Shown here in pieces: positions 50,001-60,387 of a stretch of 64,000 nt of DNA. Each line of letters begins with the position of its first letter. Within the stretch, counting starts at the first letter, position 1. The stretch is from Azolla pinnata (taxonomy: Eukaryota > Streptophyta > Polypodiopsida > Salviniales > Salviniaceae): the NCBI GenBank assembly GCA_037176905.1, contig JBBBWG010030198.1, forward strand, positions 37,205 through 101,204. Direction: 5' to 3'. The notes beneath the pieces were generated by a model, which saw only the letters and a program-made list of their open reading frames with translations, had not been told where the DNA came from and did no database searches. The position numbers were made by a program, and so were the translations under genes.

Positions 50001-51490
50001 TTGGAAAATGACTTGGGATGCTTGTTAGTTGTACGTCCTCAGAAGTAAAGCGAATGAAAACATGGCAGAGGAGAAATCCATGCCATGGTTAATCACCTCC
50101 ACTGTCTGTGATTCAGGGACCTCAAGTCCCTAATATTGTAAACATTAGGGACTTGAGATCTTAAGTCATGATAAATGACATGTAAGAGACAGCAACATTA
50201 GGGGAGTTTTAAAACTGAAATCAAGTAGAAATGGGTGGGCCTCAGTTTGATCTTATACATGGCTTTACAAACGAGAGGGATTAGGCCTTTAATACTTTAT
50301 ATTTCCTCTTCTTTCTAGTGCTTCTGTCATTGCACTTTGCCGGAGGTAGGAAGTGAAGTCTATGGTAGGTACTTAACAATCTGGGACTTAAACTGATGAA
50401 GAGAATCAAATAGGAAGCTAAATTGAAACTACTAGATGTGGGTTAGGGTTTATCTGCATCCACAATAGACAGTGAGAGTTTGGATTTAGACACAAGGTTT
50501 CTGATGGTTTTTGGAACTTGAATGTCATTCATCCCGTTTCCTCGCTGTATGCTTCTGATAAATTAGTCCTGTGATCAACCTTTCAAATTCAGGTTTCAGA
50601 TTCTTGAGTTCTCCGTCATATCAAGCAATCGTGGCAGTCTTAGTAACAAAGGAGGAGAATCTGAGATAATAGACCATGGTGACTCCCAAGTAAATCAGGC
50701 AATTGTGAAGCTGACTGTTGGCGGTAAAGTGCAGGTCAATTGCTCCACAGCTATATCTATAGACAATAGTAAATGTTTTAAAAAACTTGTCAAGTTGACA
50801 ATCTGGAGATGGAAACAAAGAAGTAAACATGAACAATACAATACATTTTTGTGTGTATCACAGATGAGTGCAGCAGAGGGTATTGGGCCTATCGATGCTC
50901 TAAGTGATGCCCTGAGGTAGAAAAGCTATTTTCCTCTCTATTACAAATGCACGGGATTGGGCTCTTCTTGGTATTTTTATTCAGTTCATGATTTCTTGTT
51001 CTGATTGCGAAATGCGTTTCAGAAATGCTCTAGAAAGCCATTACCCTCAGCTCGTACAAGTCGAATTGGCTGACTACAAGGTACATCTACTGGAGCCAGT
51101 GAATTCCCGGAAAGGGACGTTATCGACCACGCGAGTGACCATCGATTTCATTGACAACTTGGGCAACAAGTGGACCACTGTGAGAAAATAAATCTCTGTA
51201 GCCTAATAATGTGTACTGAATTCATATCTAATCTAAATATATCGACAATTTGGGCAAACAATCTCTCAGGTGGGTGCACATACTTCGATCGTGGAGGCGA
51301 GTTTCCGGGCATTAGTGGATGGCTTAGAGTTTGGAATCGTTAATTGCTCACAAGTAAGTCCTCTTTCATTTGTTTTGGTTGTGCCACGATGGTTTCTTCC
51401 GAATTTCAATTGGCATTTCTGTGGAAACGTCAGGATGGATGCAGTGTTGATTGCCCACTTCCACGTGGTGAAATGAAAATGACTGGCTGA
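43742..51490 (+). CDS. cimA: CimA-type (R)-citramalate synthase with probable plastid transit peptide
   Basis: Exons: 43742-43965, 44730-44796, 44932-45030, 45133-45196, 45297-45448, 45851-45910, 46201-46287, 46385-46446, 46564-46663, 47709-47888, 48102-48293, 49115-49213, 49308-49385, 49561-49634, 50593-50734, 50864-50916, 51023-51179, 51270-51353, 51434-51490; 676 residues, all phases agree. CimA condenses pyruvate with acetyl-CoA to citramalate, a threonine-independent route to 2-oxobutyrate and isoleucine. The HMGL-like TIM barrel has [10 protein letters not shown] (121-130), [16 protein letters not shown] (typical of CimA rather than LeuA), [28 protein letters not shown], metal ligands HAHND (326-330) and [12 protein letters not shown] LeuA-type dimerisation/regulatory domain ends it ([27 protein letters not shown]). 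Exons 1-2 (97 residues, Ser/Arg/Leu/Gln-rich, few acidic) look like a plastid leader. Homocitrate or isopropylmalate synthase activity is less likely. The last 18 codons are the least certain. Confidence 0.88.
44000..44165. repeat. (CT)n run and TTGCATTGTATTG-type repeats in intron 1
   Basis: A CT run (about 44000-44033) is followed by about 120 bases of irregular TTGTATT/TTGCATT/CTGTAA words. Both lie in the first intron of the citramalate synthase. Confidence 0.85.
44393..44490. repeat. (AC)n and (ACAT)n microsatellites in intron 1
   Basis: AC-rich run around 44393-44412 and an ACAT tetranucleotide run at about 44444-44487. Confidence 0.85.
49731..50078. repeat. Tandem duplication, two ~172-bp copies in intron 14
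   Basis: Copies at about 49731-49902 and 49903-50078 share GTCTTCYTCCTATACATGTC, TTTATGCGGAGATCATTCTA and TGACTTGRGATG in order, with several percent divergence. The intron also has splice-like AG/GT sites, but the copies have no matching open frame. Confidence 0.9.
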
Positions 51491-51912
51491 ACAAAGACAT
51501 GACTCGGAACTCGGATTTGTGAATAGGAGGCAATTGCTGGGTAATGTGCTCACAATTGGTCCTCGAGATTTGTAAGGATTGCTGGTAGTTGTTAAGGCTC
51601 GGGTGTTTTTGATGTAGTTTTTCATTCCGTTAAACGCCCAACGGAGGAAGGCTATACACACAGCAAAGTTTTCGAAGCATATTGAGGCTATTTTGGGTAG
51701 TTGTTCAATCGCTTCTGTATGGACTTGCGCAATAAGATCAGGGCTCCTTTTGGAACTTATTCTGCATTCTAAATTATTGTAAAGTAATCGAAGATTGGGC
51801 ACAGTTTGCTTGGCTTTTGTGCATAAAAGGAGTTGAAATTAGGGTTTTATGCATAAACTAGTGGAAATTTTGTTCAGCATGCGATGTGTTACTTATTTGG
51901 GTCGGCTCATAT

Positions 51913-52112
51913 AACCACAATTAGTTGTTAAGGTCTAATTATCTGCCAAGGTCTCGATTTGAACAGCTGGGATTAATGTTTGATGCATGAATATGAAAAA
52001 TTAAGATTTACTAGCTGGGATTAATTTTTTCATATTCATGCGTCAAACATTAATCCCAGCTGTTCAAATCGAGACCTTGGCAGATAATTAGACCTTCACA
52101 ACTAATTGTGGT
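51913..52112. repeat. Nearly perfect inverted repeat, ~89-bp arms and ~20-base loop
   Basis: Left arm 51913-52001, right arm about 52023-52112. The arms differ by two substitutions and one single-base length change in an A/T run. The loop includes CTAGCTGGGATT, which partly repeats an arm segment. No coding potential. It could be a foldback element (MITE), or a hairpin small-RNA precursor if transcribed. Confidence 0.97.
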
Positions 52113-52298
52113 GATAAGGGGGCTCCATTCTTCTTTGGCTTTTAGAGGTTTTTACAAAGTATTGACCAAAACCATCATCCTCATGCCCTTGATTTGACTG
52201 ACCTTGCTTGTTCTTATTGTTTGGATCTGTTCAACCATTAATATAGTGTTTTTGCCCTAATATTCTAACCCTACATTTTCCTAGGTTCCACTGTCGAA

Positions 52299-52680
52299 CA
52301 TCAATTAGAATTATTTCATCTTGTATGACACGCTTTTGTTGTTTTTCTAGGTATCAATCTCTAGTTTGTTTGTTAAGATCAATAAGACTTATTTCGTCTT
52401 GTGTGGCACATTATTTTTGTTGTTCTTTTAGGTATCGATGTCTAGCTTGTTTGTTAAAATCAATAAGAATTATTTCATCCTGTGCAGCACATTGATTTTA
52501 TCGTTGTTCTAGATATCGATGTCTAGTTTGTTTGTTAAGATCGATAGCGATTATTTTGTCTTGTGCGGCACATTGGTTCAATTGTTCTTCTAGGTATAAA
52601 TGTCTAGTTTGTTTGTTAAGATCAATAAGAATTATTTCGTCTTATGCGGTACATTGATTTTGTTTTGTTAAGAGGAATAT
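52299..52680. repeat. Tandem array, about five copies of a ~79-bp unit
   Basis: Units contain ATCAATAAGAATTATTTC, GTCTTGTGCGGCACATT and GGTATCGATGTCTAGTTTG. Starts fall near 52299, 52378, 52460, 52541 and 52620. No long open frame is kept across units. Confidence 0.9.
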
Positions 52681-55600
52681 GTGTTAGGGGCCCCACTCTA
52701 GTTGGATGGTATGAGATAGATTTAGGCCATTATTAACATCCCATACCAATGGGCTAGAGTAGATCTTACTTTAGATTGAGTCGAACGAGATGCACATGCT
52801 TGAGTGTGAGAGCTTTATAAAATTACCGGAGTCTTCACGTATGAACCCATTGGGATGCCCTCATTAAAATAACTAACTTTTTGTTTTCATAAACTTTTAA
52901 GTTAAAACATATATTCAGACTAGAGATCTCACATCTTTGTCTCCCATCCTATAATCAGTAAAAACTGTTTTAAACTTCATCGTTCATTCCTTAATGAAAC
53001 TAGCTCGCAAGCGATTCATGACCCTATGACACAAACAATATATACGGTCTAGAGATCAATGAAATAGTTAGTATGTGGTAGACAATTAAAATAAAATAAC
53101 TCAACAAGGCCATAAACACATGGACCGAATATTGGATATGAGCACATTTGTAGTCCTTGACGAAGTCCTGTTTAAGCGGCGCAAAGGTAGTGATCTTCGC
53201 AGGAGTGGTCCATCTTCAATATAGAGAGGCTCTTGGAGCAGTATTACAAGATTGGATCGGAGCAGTATTAGAAGTTATTAGCGTCCAAGCTGTTTAAGAA
53301 TGGACTTGACTATAGTCAGATCCATCATCGCCACGGCGCTCTGGAAGCTGGCACTGATTGAATCACGGCAGGGAAAGGTCTTCTGATACGCAATCGATTG
53401 ACACACCACGTGAGCCCAGCAGCGAGCAAAAGCGAGACATCAAACAGCAGTCGAATGTCTGTCTTTCGGGCGAGCTATAAATTCGGGGCAGTAAAGGTCG
53501 CGCCTAGAGGGCGGGGCACAAGTTCACAGGAGCCACAAATCTCGGCTTGCAAAAAGAGGGGAGATCTGAGCAGCGATCGTTCGATCTTGGGCTTGTACTG
53601 AACGTCGGAGGCGAAAAAGAATGGGCAACAAACACTAGTGGCGGAGCCAGAATCGATGTTATCTATCCATCCACCAAATGTTGTGGATGAATCAGTAGAT
53701 TCTATCTAACACATTACAGACACAAAATGTCTTGCTATTTTGTTTTGTTTTGTTTTGTTTTACGAGCCAGTATCCCTGAGGACCTGACTAGGCCCACAGG
53801 GGCATTGCCGCCACACTATTCATGTAGCGACTTATGTGCTACCGTAGTTCTGGGTGACCAAATGTGGAGTAGTCACGCAGAGCTTTGCGATATGATTTCT
53901 TGATATGTTTACAAACTTGGCCAAGACGATAGCACTGAATGAAGGGGCATCATCGACATATACATGTCTCAAGTAGCAGGCTTCCGATCGATGCAAACAA
54001 GGTTTAGAAACAACTAGTTTTAGTGATCGAATCAATAAGACTTTTCGACCGGAAAGCCAGCGCTGGGAATGTTAATCTTGACATGCAACCAGAAGAGAGC
54101 CCAGTAGAACTGGAGCTAGCATTGGATCGCCCAATAAATGTTGTTAACATGCACAATGGAGCGACGCTTTGACATCGATGAACCGTGCAAAGGGCGAACG
54201 GACACTCTCCATCATGCACGATGGCGGGGTTCGAGCCCGAGATGCAGGTCCAGATTCCAGAGGTTCATGGATTCCATGCAGATTCATGGACATCGCGGAA
54301 TCTAATAATAAGATGACAAAGTTTGGTGGGTCGGAAAGACACTTTGCCAGCATTGTACGAGTACATTGTGTACGTGCAATCGTACGTCAAATATTGGCTG
54401 GAAAACGACAAGCGCGGACACAAATGTAGATAGATCAGATAAAAATCCCAATGAGCTTGGATCCTTGCCCCTTGGAGCCAGCCAGCTGCAAGTAATTGAC
54501 AAGCGTGTATAAAAACACTAGATGAGCTTTGATACCAAATTCTTACAACTTGTGGACTTTGATTTAGTTTCTTGGAAGCCTTCACATGTATATTCGATCG
54601 TAGCTCTATGAGAGAATTCTCGGCCAAGAGTGTAAAGAAGCCCTCTGAACTTGAGAGGCCGAATATGATCTTATGCCTTCATGTCGAGAAGGCCTCTATC
54701 TTCTAGAACCAAAGCTATGAGTTGTTCTGAAATGTTGATGAGCTGTTCCAGAATGGGAGCTAACTGTACCTGTATTTTTGTTATCATACTAGCCTTTGAT
54801 AACGATTTTCTCCACCAAATCCCCTTATACTCCAAGATATTGGTTTAATGTTAGAGTAATAAGGACTGCAAGAGGGGCGCTTGTGACTCTTCTATGTTTT
54901 AGTTCACTCTTTGTCACAAGGGATATTTCCATCCCAATTGTGGGGTTTTGTGGACCAACTTAAGCAAAAAGCTGTCAACAAACTTCCCCTTGTCTGGAAG
55001 CAGGCTAGTCACGCGACTCATCTTCCTATACAAGAAATAATCCAAAGCCGGCCTGCTTTAGATCACGACATGCAAGTGCCTAGCTTATTTACTGTTCTTT
55101 TACATTTCTACCAAATTCATTATTGTATGCCAATCTATGAATGTAATGCCCTTCACAAGCTCTTTATCAAACTCGAAGTGAGTGTCTTGGGCTTGAACGA
55201 AAATATTTTAGAATATTCTAGCATGTGAGGAAAATAAACCCAAATTTAGGAAGTCCTTGAATCAGAAGATACAACATTCAAACTTTTTAAAATTTAAAAG
55301 TTGATTTGATGCTCGCTGTGAGTAAGTATCAATTGAAAAAGATAATGATTCATGAGATTAAATTTATGAGCAAAAAACATATTAGTTATTGTGATTTTAC
55401 ATAATTAAAAGAAACATAAAATAACATGAGTTAAGTGTTTTGTGCACATTGGTCAATCTTCTTCTTACTATAATGTGATTGACATAAAAACAAAATTAAT
55501 TCATTTTAATATGATAAGTAGCCATGAGATAAAAGGAAACATTAAAAGGTTTTGCAAGTGGTAAAGGATCAAATGAGAAAAAGGAATAAAATACGTCCGA

Positions 55601-56449
55601 TAATGAAGTTAGTGAAAAAGGGACATATTTTCACTTGTTCTTGATAGTTTATATTAACAAACCCAAATTATAAGAGAGTCTTGTGACTTTCATATATAAA
55701 ACCTTAGAAAAAAAACGAATCTACATGCAACCATGGTTCACCGGACTATCGAGTTGCACGATAGTTTTCATTCATCCACTTTGCCTTCAATCGTACTTTC
55801 TTTTGCGTCATGCTATGGGCTTTTGTTTAGTCTCATACATGTATGTAACCTTTTTTGACAACAGCTAATCTAACGATTGCCCCATCGTTTTCATCAATGA
55901 GTACTCCTAATGTAGCAACTACACAATTCGACATAACTTTTCGTATAAGAATGTCATAATAGATCTTGTGTGTTTGACAATATTTTCTTCGTTAATGACG
56001 ATATCACTACCTAATTTAACAATTTTTACATTCTCATTATCGAAATTCGAACTTGCCATTCCTTTCACACAACTAGTGAATTCTAGCATTTCCCCTGCTT
56101 GAATCTCGTTTGATCCATTAACATGTGTAATTAAATCCCTAACTAAGAGTACTCAATTGATCTCATCCACTGGCAATTTGGTGTAATAGTTAATAATTCT
56201 CTCTTCCGGGATAGTAAACAGTATTTACATTGCTCTAGCTTTAAACAATTTGTTCCCTTTCTCTTGAATTCAATCCCTTTTCTCAACACTTCATACCTAG
56301 GGTAGTTCCTAGCAAAAACCGATTGGAAAGGGAAATGACCTCATGACGAGGTGAACCATGTCATTGATATAGTGGGGAGGGATTAGACCATCCCCCAAAG
56401 TCGATTTGCATTATAAAGAAAGTAAGTTTTGACAAAATACTAGACTAGG

Positions 56450-57800
56450 TGAATGAAATGTTTAAAGTCGTATATCTATAGTTATATAGAGACGAATAGA
56501 AATATATGTATGAAAATGGTTTATCAAATACTTTTTTTTCCCAACAATCATAGGAAACTTGAGACACAATAACCTTTTCGTCCAATTGATGTTTCCTTTG
56601 TAAGTCCTTAAACATTAATGTGCACAAACTATAAAGCATATTCATGTGTTGTGTGTTTTACGTAAAAGGTAATGCAAATTACTTTTAAACTATAAGAGTT
56701 TTGCAAATATCGTGAGATATTTTCATTTAAAAACCTTATATAATATTGTCGACTTCCTTATATTTTAATTGTTGTAAATTTAGATGATCAATCCTTTTGT
56801 TCCATAAATCAATTTCATCAATTTCTCTATTATTATTTAATACAACTAAATTTGTGAGTTTTATTTACCTTTCTGCTAACAAATGTCATTTGTCACCTTT
56901 AAAAATCACTTTAAATTCATTGTTAAGATCTTATAACACCCTGATTGAGTGAATGTGACTTGAGGACCTCGCCTATTTTACTCCTATAAACATTTCATAA
57001 TAGCAAAAATATGGAATACATTTACCAATCGATTTTCCTACATGATTTGAACACAAACTATATCGCTAGCTAATTGAATATTATGCATCATTAATTCATA
57101 TATAGCTAAATATATTTAGTTTTTGCAAATTTTTAAACAATCTTTATCATGGTTACTCTCAGGGACAAATGACAGTTACTATAAAAACTCTTGATATACT
57201 AAATTTTATTGATATCTCATGAGTCATAACCAATAGAATCTTAGATTTCTTTGAATTTAAAGAAGAGATATAATTGATATTCTCACTTCTGTTGCTTTTA
57301 TAATAACAAACATTAGTAATATGACCATGTTGGTCAGATAGAACATGCAGCTGAATTTCGTTCTCTATTCAAGCCTTTCAAGGCATAGTAATATTATTAT
57401 CCACTGCTACATCTCAAGTTTTTATCTTGATTTTGCAAGTATCAATAAAGTGGATTTTGTTGTTCTAATATAATTACTCCTTCCTTTTCATCGATTCAGG
57501 TACGTGCTTCCTCTTCCTCCAAATTCTGCATAAAAACTTGATTGCACTTTGCAAGATCAACTCCTCTTTTATCATTCACGAAACTAGCTGATCGAAATTT
57601 GGTAATGCATCTGTTTATATAAACTGAAGTGATAAATGCCTTCCATTTGTGACCATCATCTCTTAACCCATTGAAGGTGAATGAGAACAAATCATCATTC
57701 CCAATGGGCCTTTCAATAGAGGCCAAAGCATCTAACAGACTTGCGAATTTTGAAAACAAATCATTTACTAACATAGACATGTATCTTCGTCTAGCATCGA
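56450..57800 (-). mobile_element. Decayed Ty1/copia LTR-retrotransposon fossil (gag and start of pol)
   Basis: Minus-strand remnants appear in the expected order. A gag segment (57780-57496) has LVNDLFSKFASLLDALASIE and FTFNGLRDDGHKWKAF-like wording of the copia UBN2 gag type. A CCHC-knuckle-like stretch follows near 57290-57350, and a GAG-pre-integrase-like stretch ('IDHLNLQQLKYKEV') near 56770-56830. Weaker copia-like traces may run left towards 55.0 kb. The copy is broken in many places and clearly old; no flanking LTR pair or target duplication could be found by eye. Treated as a fossil only. Confidence 0.6.
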
Positions 57801-58709
57801 ACTTAGAGGATGTTGAAGGATTATGTAGCCACCCCCTTGTTGGGGAGTTCTATCTCTGTTCATAGGTGAGCTCCGAGCTTATTGCTAAGAAAATCTGCAT
57901 TCATCGGAGGCGGAGACCGTTGCAGGTGTTCGGCGAGCATGCGATAGTTTTCGCCAATCTCACAGGCCATCAATTATGTAGTTAGTTGTAGTCTCGTCCA
58001 TTCCCAGAGAGCCATGCGCAGTTATTGGAGGACCAGTTTGCCCAGAAAATATCTCTTGTACTGACTCGCACAGAGTGACTCCGAGGCCATGTGACTGTAA
58101 TGCAGTAACGGAATGCGGTTAAAAAAAAAAAACAAATGGGATGCAACCATCGATTGCACTGTCCGTACTCACCCCAGTGGCTGTCGACGACATGGGCCAG
58201 AAATCTTCGGCGTCTCGTGTATTTCGTGGTCCACATCGTCCGTTCGAGCCCCAAGATTCCGATCTGCTCTTGCTGTACAGCTTACCGTCATGCTCACCAA
58301 AATCGAACCGATCGATGAGGAGTCGGTCAGCTGCGCATAGAGCTACGAGCTGCTCATTAGTTAGGTTCGGTGTTGCGATTTCGAATCGTATCGTGCAGCG
58401 ACGGAATCCAAGTTCGGAACGGATAAGATATCGCAGCCCACAGGTAGTAGGTACACAGGCATACAAACAGACAGACAAACAAACAGGCAAACAGAGAGAG
58501 AGAGAGACAGACAGAGTCACAGACACACCATGTGGGCATGCCTGGGGAAATAAGGTTAAAATGTGGCAACAGCGAATCCGGCCTAGCATGCCTACGACTA
58601 ATACTGCTACCGACTACTGCTACGACGGACGATGAGAATCTCGCACTCCCATTACAAATGTGTTGTAGGTGAAGTGGGGTGGGGGCCATGCTTGCTGGCT
58701 TGCTTGATG

Positions 58710-58740
<31 letters not shown>

Positions 58741-59252
58741 AGTGGTGGGCGAAGCAGGGGAAGGTTGTGCAGAAGCCACAGAAGCAGTCGCGGGCAAACA
58801 AAAGGTCTGACACATACATGCATCATGTGCACCAAAGGGTGGCCCTAGGGTTTTAAGCCTAGTTGCTAAGGCTCCGCCAACGATGATGACGACGATGGTA
58901 GCGGTGGTGGTGGTGGTGGTGGTGATGATGCTGATGCATGCATGAATGCGATACAGCGGGTATATTGGTTGGTATGAATCGATGGATGGGTGGGCGATGG
59001 GGACATGTCGCGGAGACCTCCTCGGGGACCCACCCCACACCCCTCGGTGTCGTGTGCCTTGTTTGCAGAAGAAGATCGGGGGGCAGAGGCCGAGAACAGA
59101 GGCCCCTCATGCAACAACACAGCCTATAGAGGAGCAAGTGTGGTCGGGATTTGGCGGGATCGAGAGTCGGGGGACAAGTGCCAGGTCGGAGTGCCCATTT
59201 GGAGGGTGGATCTTTGATGGCCGGGCGGACAAATGGCATTGGCCCTTTTCCG
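57801..59252. other. Gene-free region left of the expansin promoter
   Basis: AT-rich at first, becoming G+C-rich from about 58100. It holds ACAG/AGAG runs (about 58465-58520), a (GCTT)n run and GGT/GAT runs near 58893-58935. Short open frames here follow the microsatellites and are not convincing genes. Confidence 0.5.
58684..58741. repeat. (GCTT)n microsatellite
   Basis: About a dozen GCTT/GCTG/GCTTGAT units upstream of the expansin gene. Confidence 0.9.
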
Positions 59253-59357
59253 GCGAGTGACCGACAAGAGGTCAGCATTATGCACCGTGTCATTTGGGCA
59301 ACAGGGCGAGTGACCGGCTGAGGTCAGCGTTATGCATTGTGTCAATTGGGGCAACAG
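59253..59357. repeat. Tandem duplication, two 53-bp copies in the expansin promoter
   Basis: Copy 1 is 59253-59305 and copy 2 is 59306-59357. Both begin GCGAGTGACCG and contain GAGGTCAGC, TTATGCA, GTGTCA and GGGCAACAGG. The second copy ends about 33 bases before the TATA box. Confidence 0.9.
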
Positions 59358-59389
59358 GGCCATGTTCTTCGCAGCAACTCGGCGGCGGC

Positions 59390-59397
59390 TATAAATA
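59390..59397 (+). promoter_or_regulatory. TATA box (TATAAATA) of the expansin gene
   Basis: A consensus TATAAATA in G+C-rich surroundings, 200 bases before the expansin ATG. Transcription would start near 59420-59430, leaving a leader of about 165 bases that includes the (CTA)n run. Confidence 0.7.
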
Positions 59398-59448
59398 TCG
59401 GACCTTTTGTCAGGGCGCCTTCAGGACCTCCTCCTCCTCTTGGCCCCT

Positions 59449-59449
<1 letters not shown>

Positions 59450-59500
<51 letters not shown>
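59450..59500 (+). repeat. (CTA)n microsatellite in the expansin leader
   Basis: About 17 CTA units, continued by AGTACTAGTACTAGTAG. It is predicted to lie in the 5' untranslated region. Confidence 0.95.
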
Positions 59501-59501
<1 letters not shown>

Positions 59502-59589
59502 GTACTAGTACTAGTAGCAGTGTGCTTGCTTGCTCGCGCTCGTCGGGTTCGTCGTCGCGGATCTTCCGATCAGCACCCGGCCGAATTCC

Positions 59590-60387
59590 ATGGCCCCTCG
59601 CCTCGCCATCGCCGTCGGCATCGCCCTTGCGGCTTGCGTAGCATTCATCGCGGCGCTTGCAGCAGCTGCGGCGGCGGCGGCGGAGCTCCCGGGAAGCTGG
59701 AGCGCGGCGCACGCGACGTTCTACGGCGGCGGGGACGCGGCGGGCACGATGGGCGGGGCGTGCGGCTACGGGGACCTCTACGCGTCGGGCTACGGGACCG
59801 ACACCGCGGCGCTGAGCGCCGCGCTGTTCGACGCGGGGCAGAGCTGCGGCGCGTGCTTCGAGATCCGCTGCGACTCGTCGGCCGACCCCAAGTGGTGCGC
59901 CGCGAGCTCCGCGTCGAGCGGCGTCGTGGTGACCGCGACCAACTTCTGCCCGCCGAACCCGGCGCAGCCCTCGGACGGCGGCGGCTGGTGCAACCCGCCG
60001 CGCGCGCACTTCGACATGGCGCAGCCCGCGTTCGAGAAGATCGGCGCCTACGCCGCCGGCATCGTCCCCGTCGAGTTCCGCCGCGTCCCCTGCGCGAAGA
60101 CGGGCGGCGTCCGCTTCACCGTCAACGGCCACTCCTACTTCAACCTCGTCCTCGTCGCCAACGTCGGCGGCGCCGTCGCTGTCGCCGCCGTCTCCGTCAA
60201 ATGCTCCGCCACCGGCTGGATGCCGATGCGCCGCAACTGGGGCCAGAACTGGCAGAGCGACGGCAAGCTCGACGGGCAGAGCCTGTCGTTCGCCGTCACG
60301 ACCAGCGACGGCCGCACGCTCACGTCCTTCGACGTCGCGCCCGCGGGCTGGAGCTTCGGCCAGACCTTCGAGGGCCAGCAATTCTGA
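59590..60387 (+). CDS. EXPA: Alpha-expansin, intronless
   Basis: An uninterrupted frame of 265 residues. The start [10 protein letters not shown] is chosen because it opens a signal peptide (hydrophobic, Ala-rich, ends about residue 32); the frame is open further upstream, but that part is leader. The six-stranded DPBB domain follows: [48 protein letters not shown], with the HFD motif at 140-142 and the alpha-insertion that marks EXPA. The C-terminal CBM63-like domain has [49 protein letters not shown] and [10 protein letters not shown]. Alpha-expansins loosen cell walls at acidic pH without hydrolysis. Third codon positions are almost all G or C, unlike every other gene here. Most plant EXPA genes have one or two introns; this one has none. 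A TATA box lies 200 bases upstream. Confidence 0.96.
   Translation: MAPRLAIAVGIALAACVAFIAALAAAAAAAAELPGSWSAAHATFYGGGDAAGTMGGACGYGDLYASGYGTDTAALSAALFDAGQSCGACFEIRCDSSADPKWCAASSASSGVVVTATNFCPPNPAQPSDGGGWCNPPRAHFDMAQPAFEKIGAYAAGIVPVEFRRVPCAKTGGVRFTVNGHSYFNLVLVANVGGAVAVAAVSVKCSATGWMPMRRNWGQNWQSDGKLDGQSLSFAVTTSDGRTLTSFDVAPAGWSFGQTFEGQQF

Larger units (their letters stand above)
51491..56449. other. Gene-free region after the citramalate synthase
   Basis: No host coding exon recognised over about 5 kb. It holds the large hairpin (51913-52112), the 79-bp tandem array (52299-52680), a (TTTTG)n run at about 53736-53761, and AT-rich DNA to the right, some of which may belong to the copia fossil. Near 54520-54545 the minus strand has a TGGTATCAAAGC word resembling an LTR-element primer-binding site, without other support. 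Confidence 0.5.

Noticed and set aside
54265-54627. 120-codon minus-strand frame with a nearby TGGTATCAAAGC word, considered as an LTR-element start
   Set aside because: No LTR pair, no gag or pol next to it; the word alone is weak evidence.
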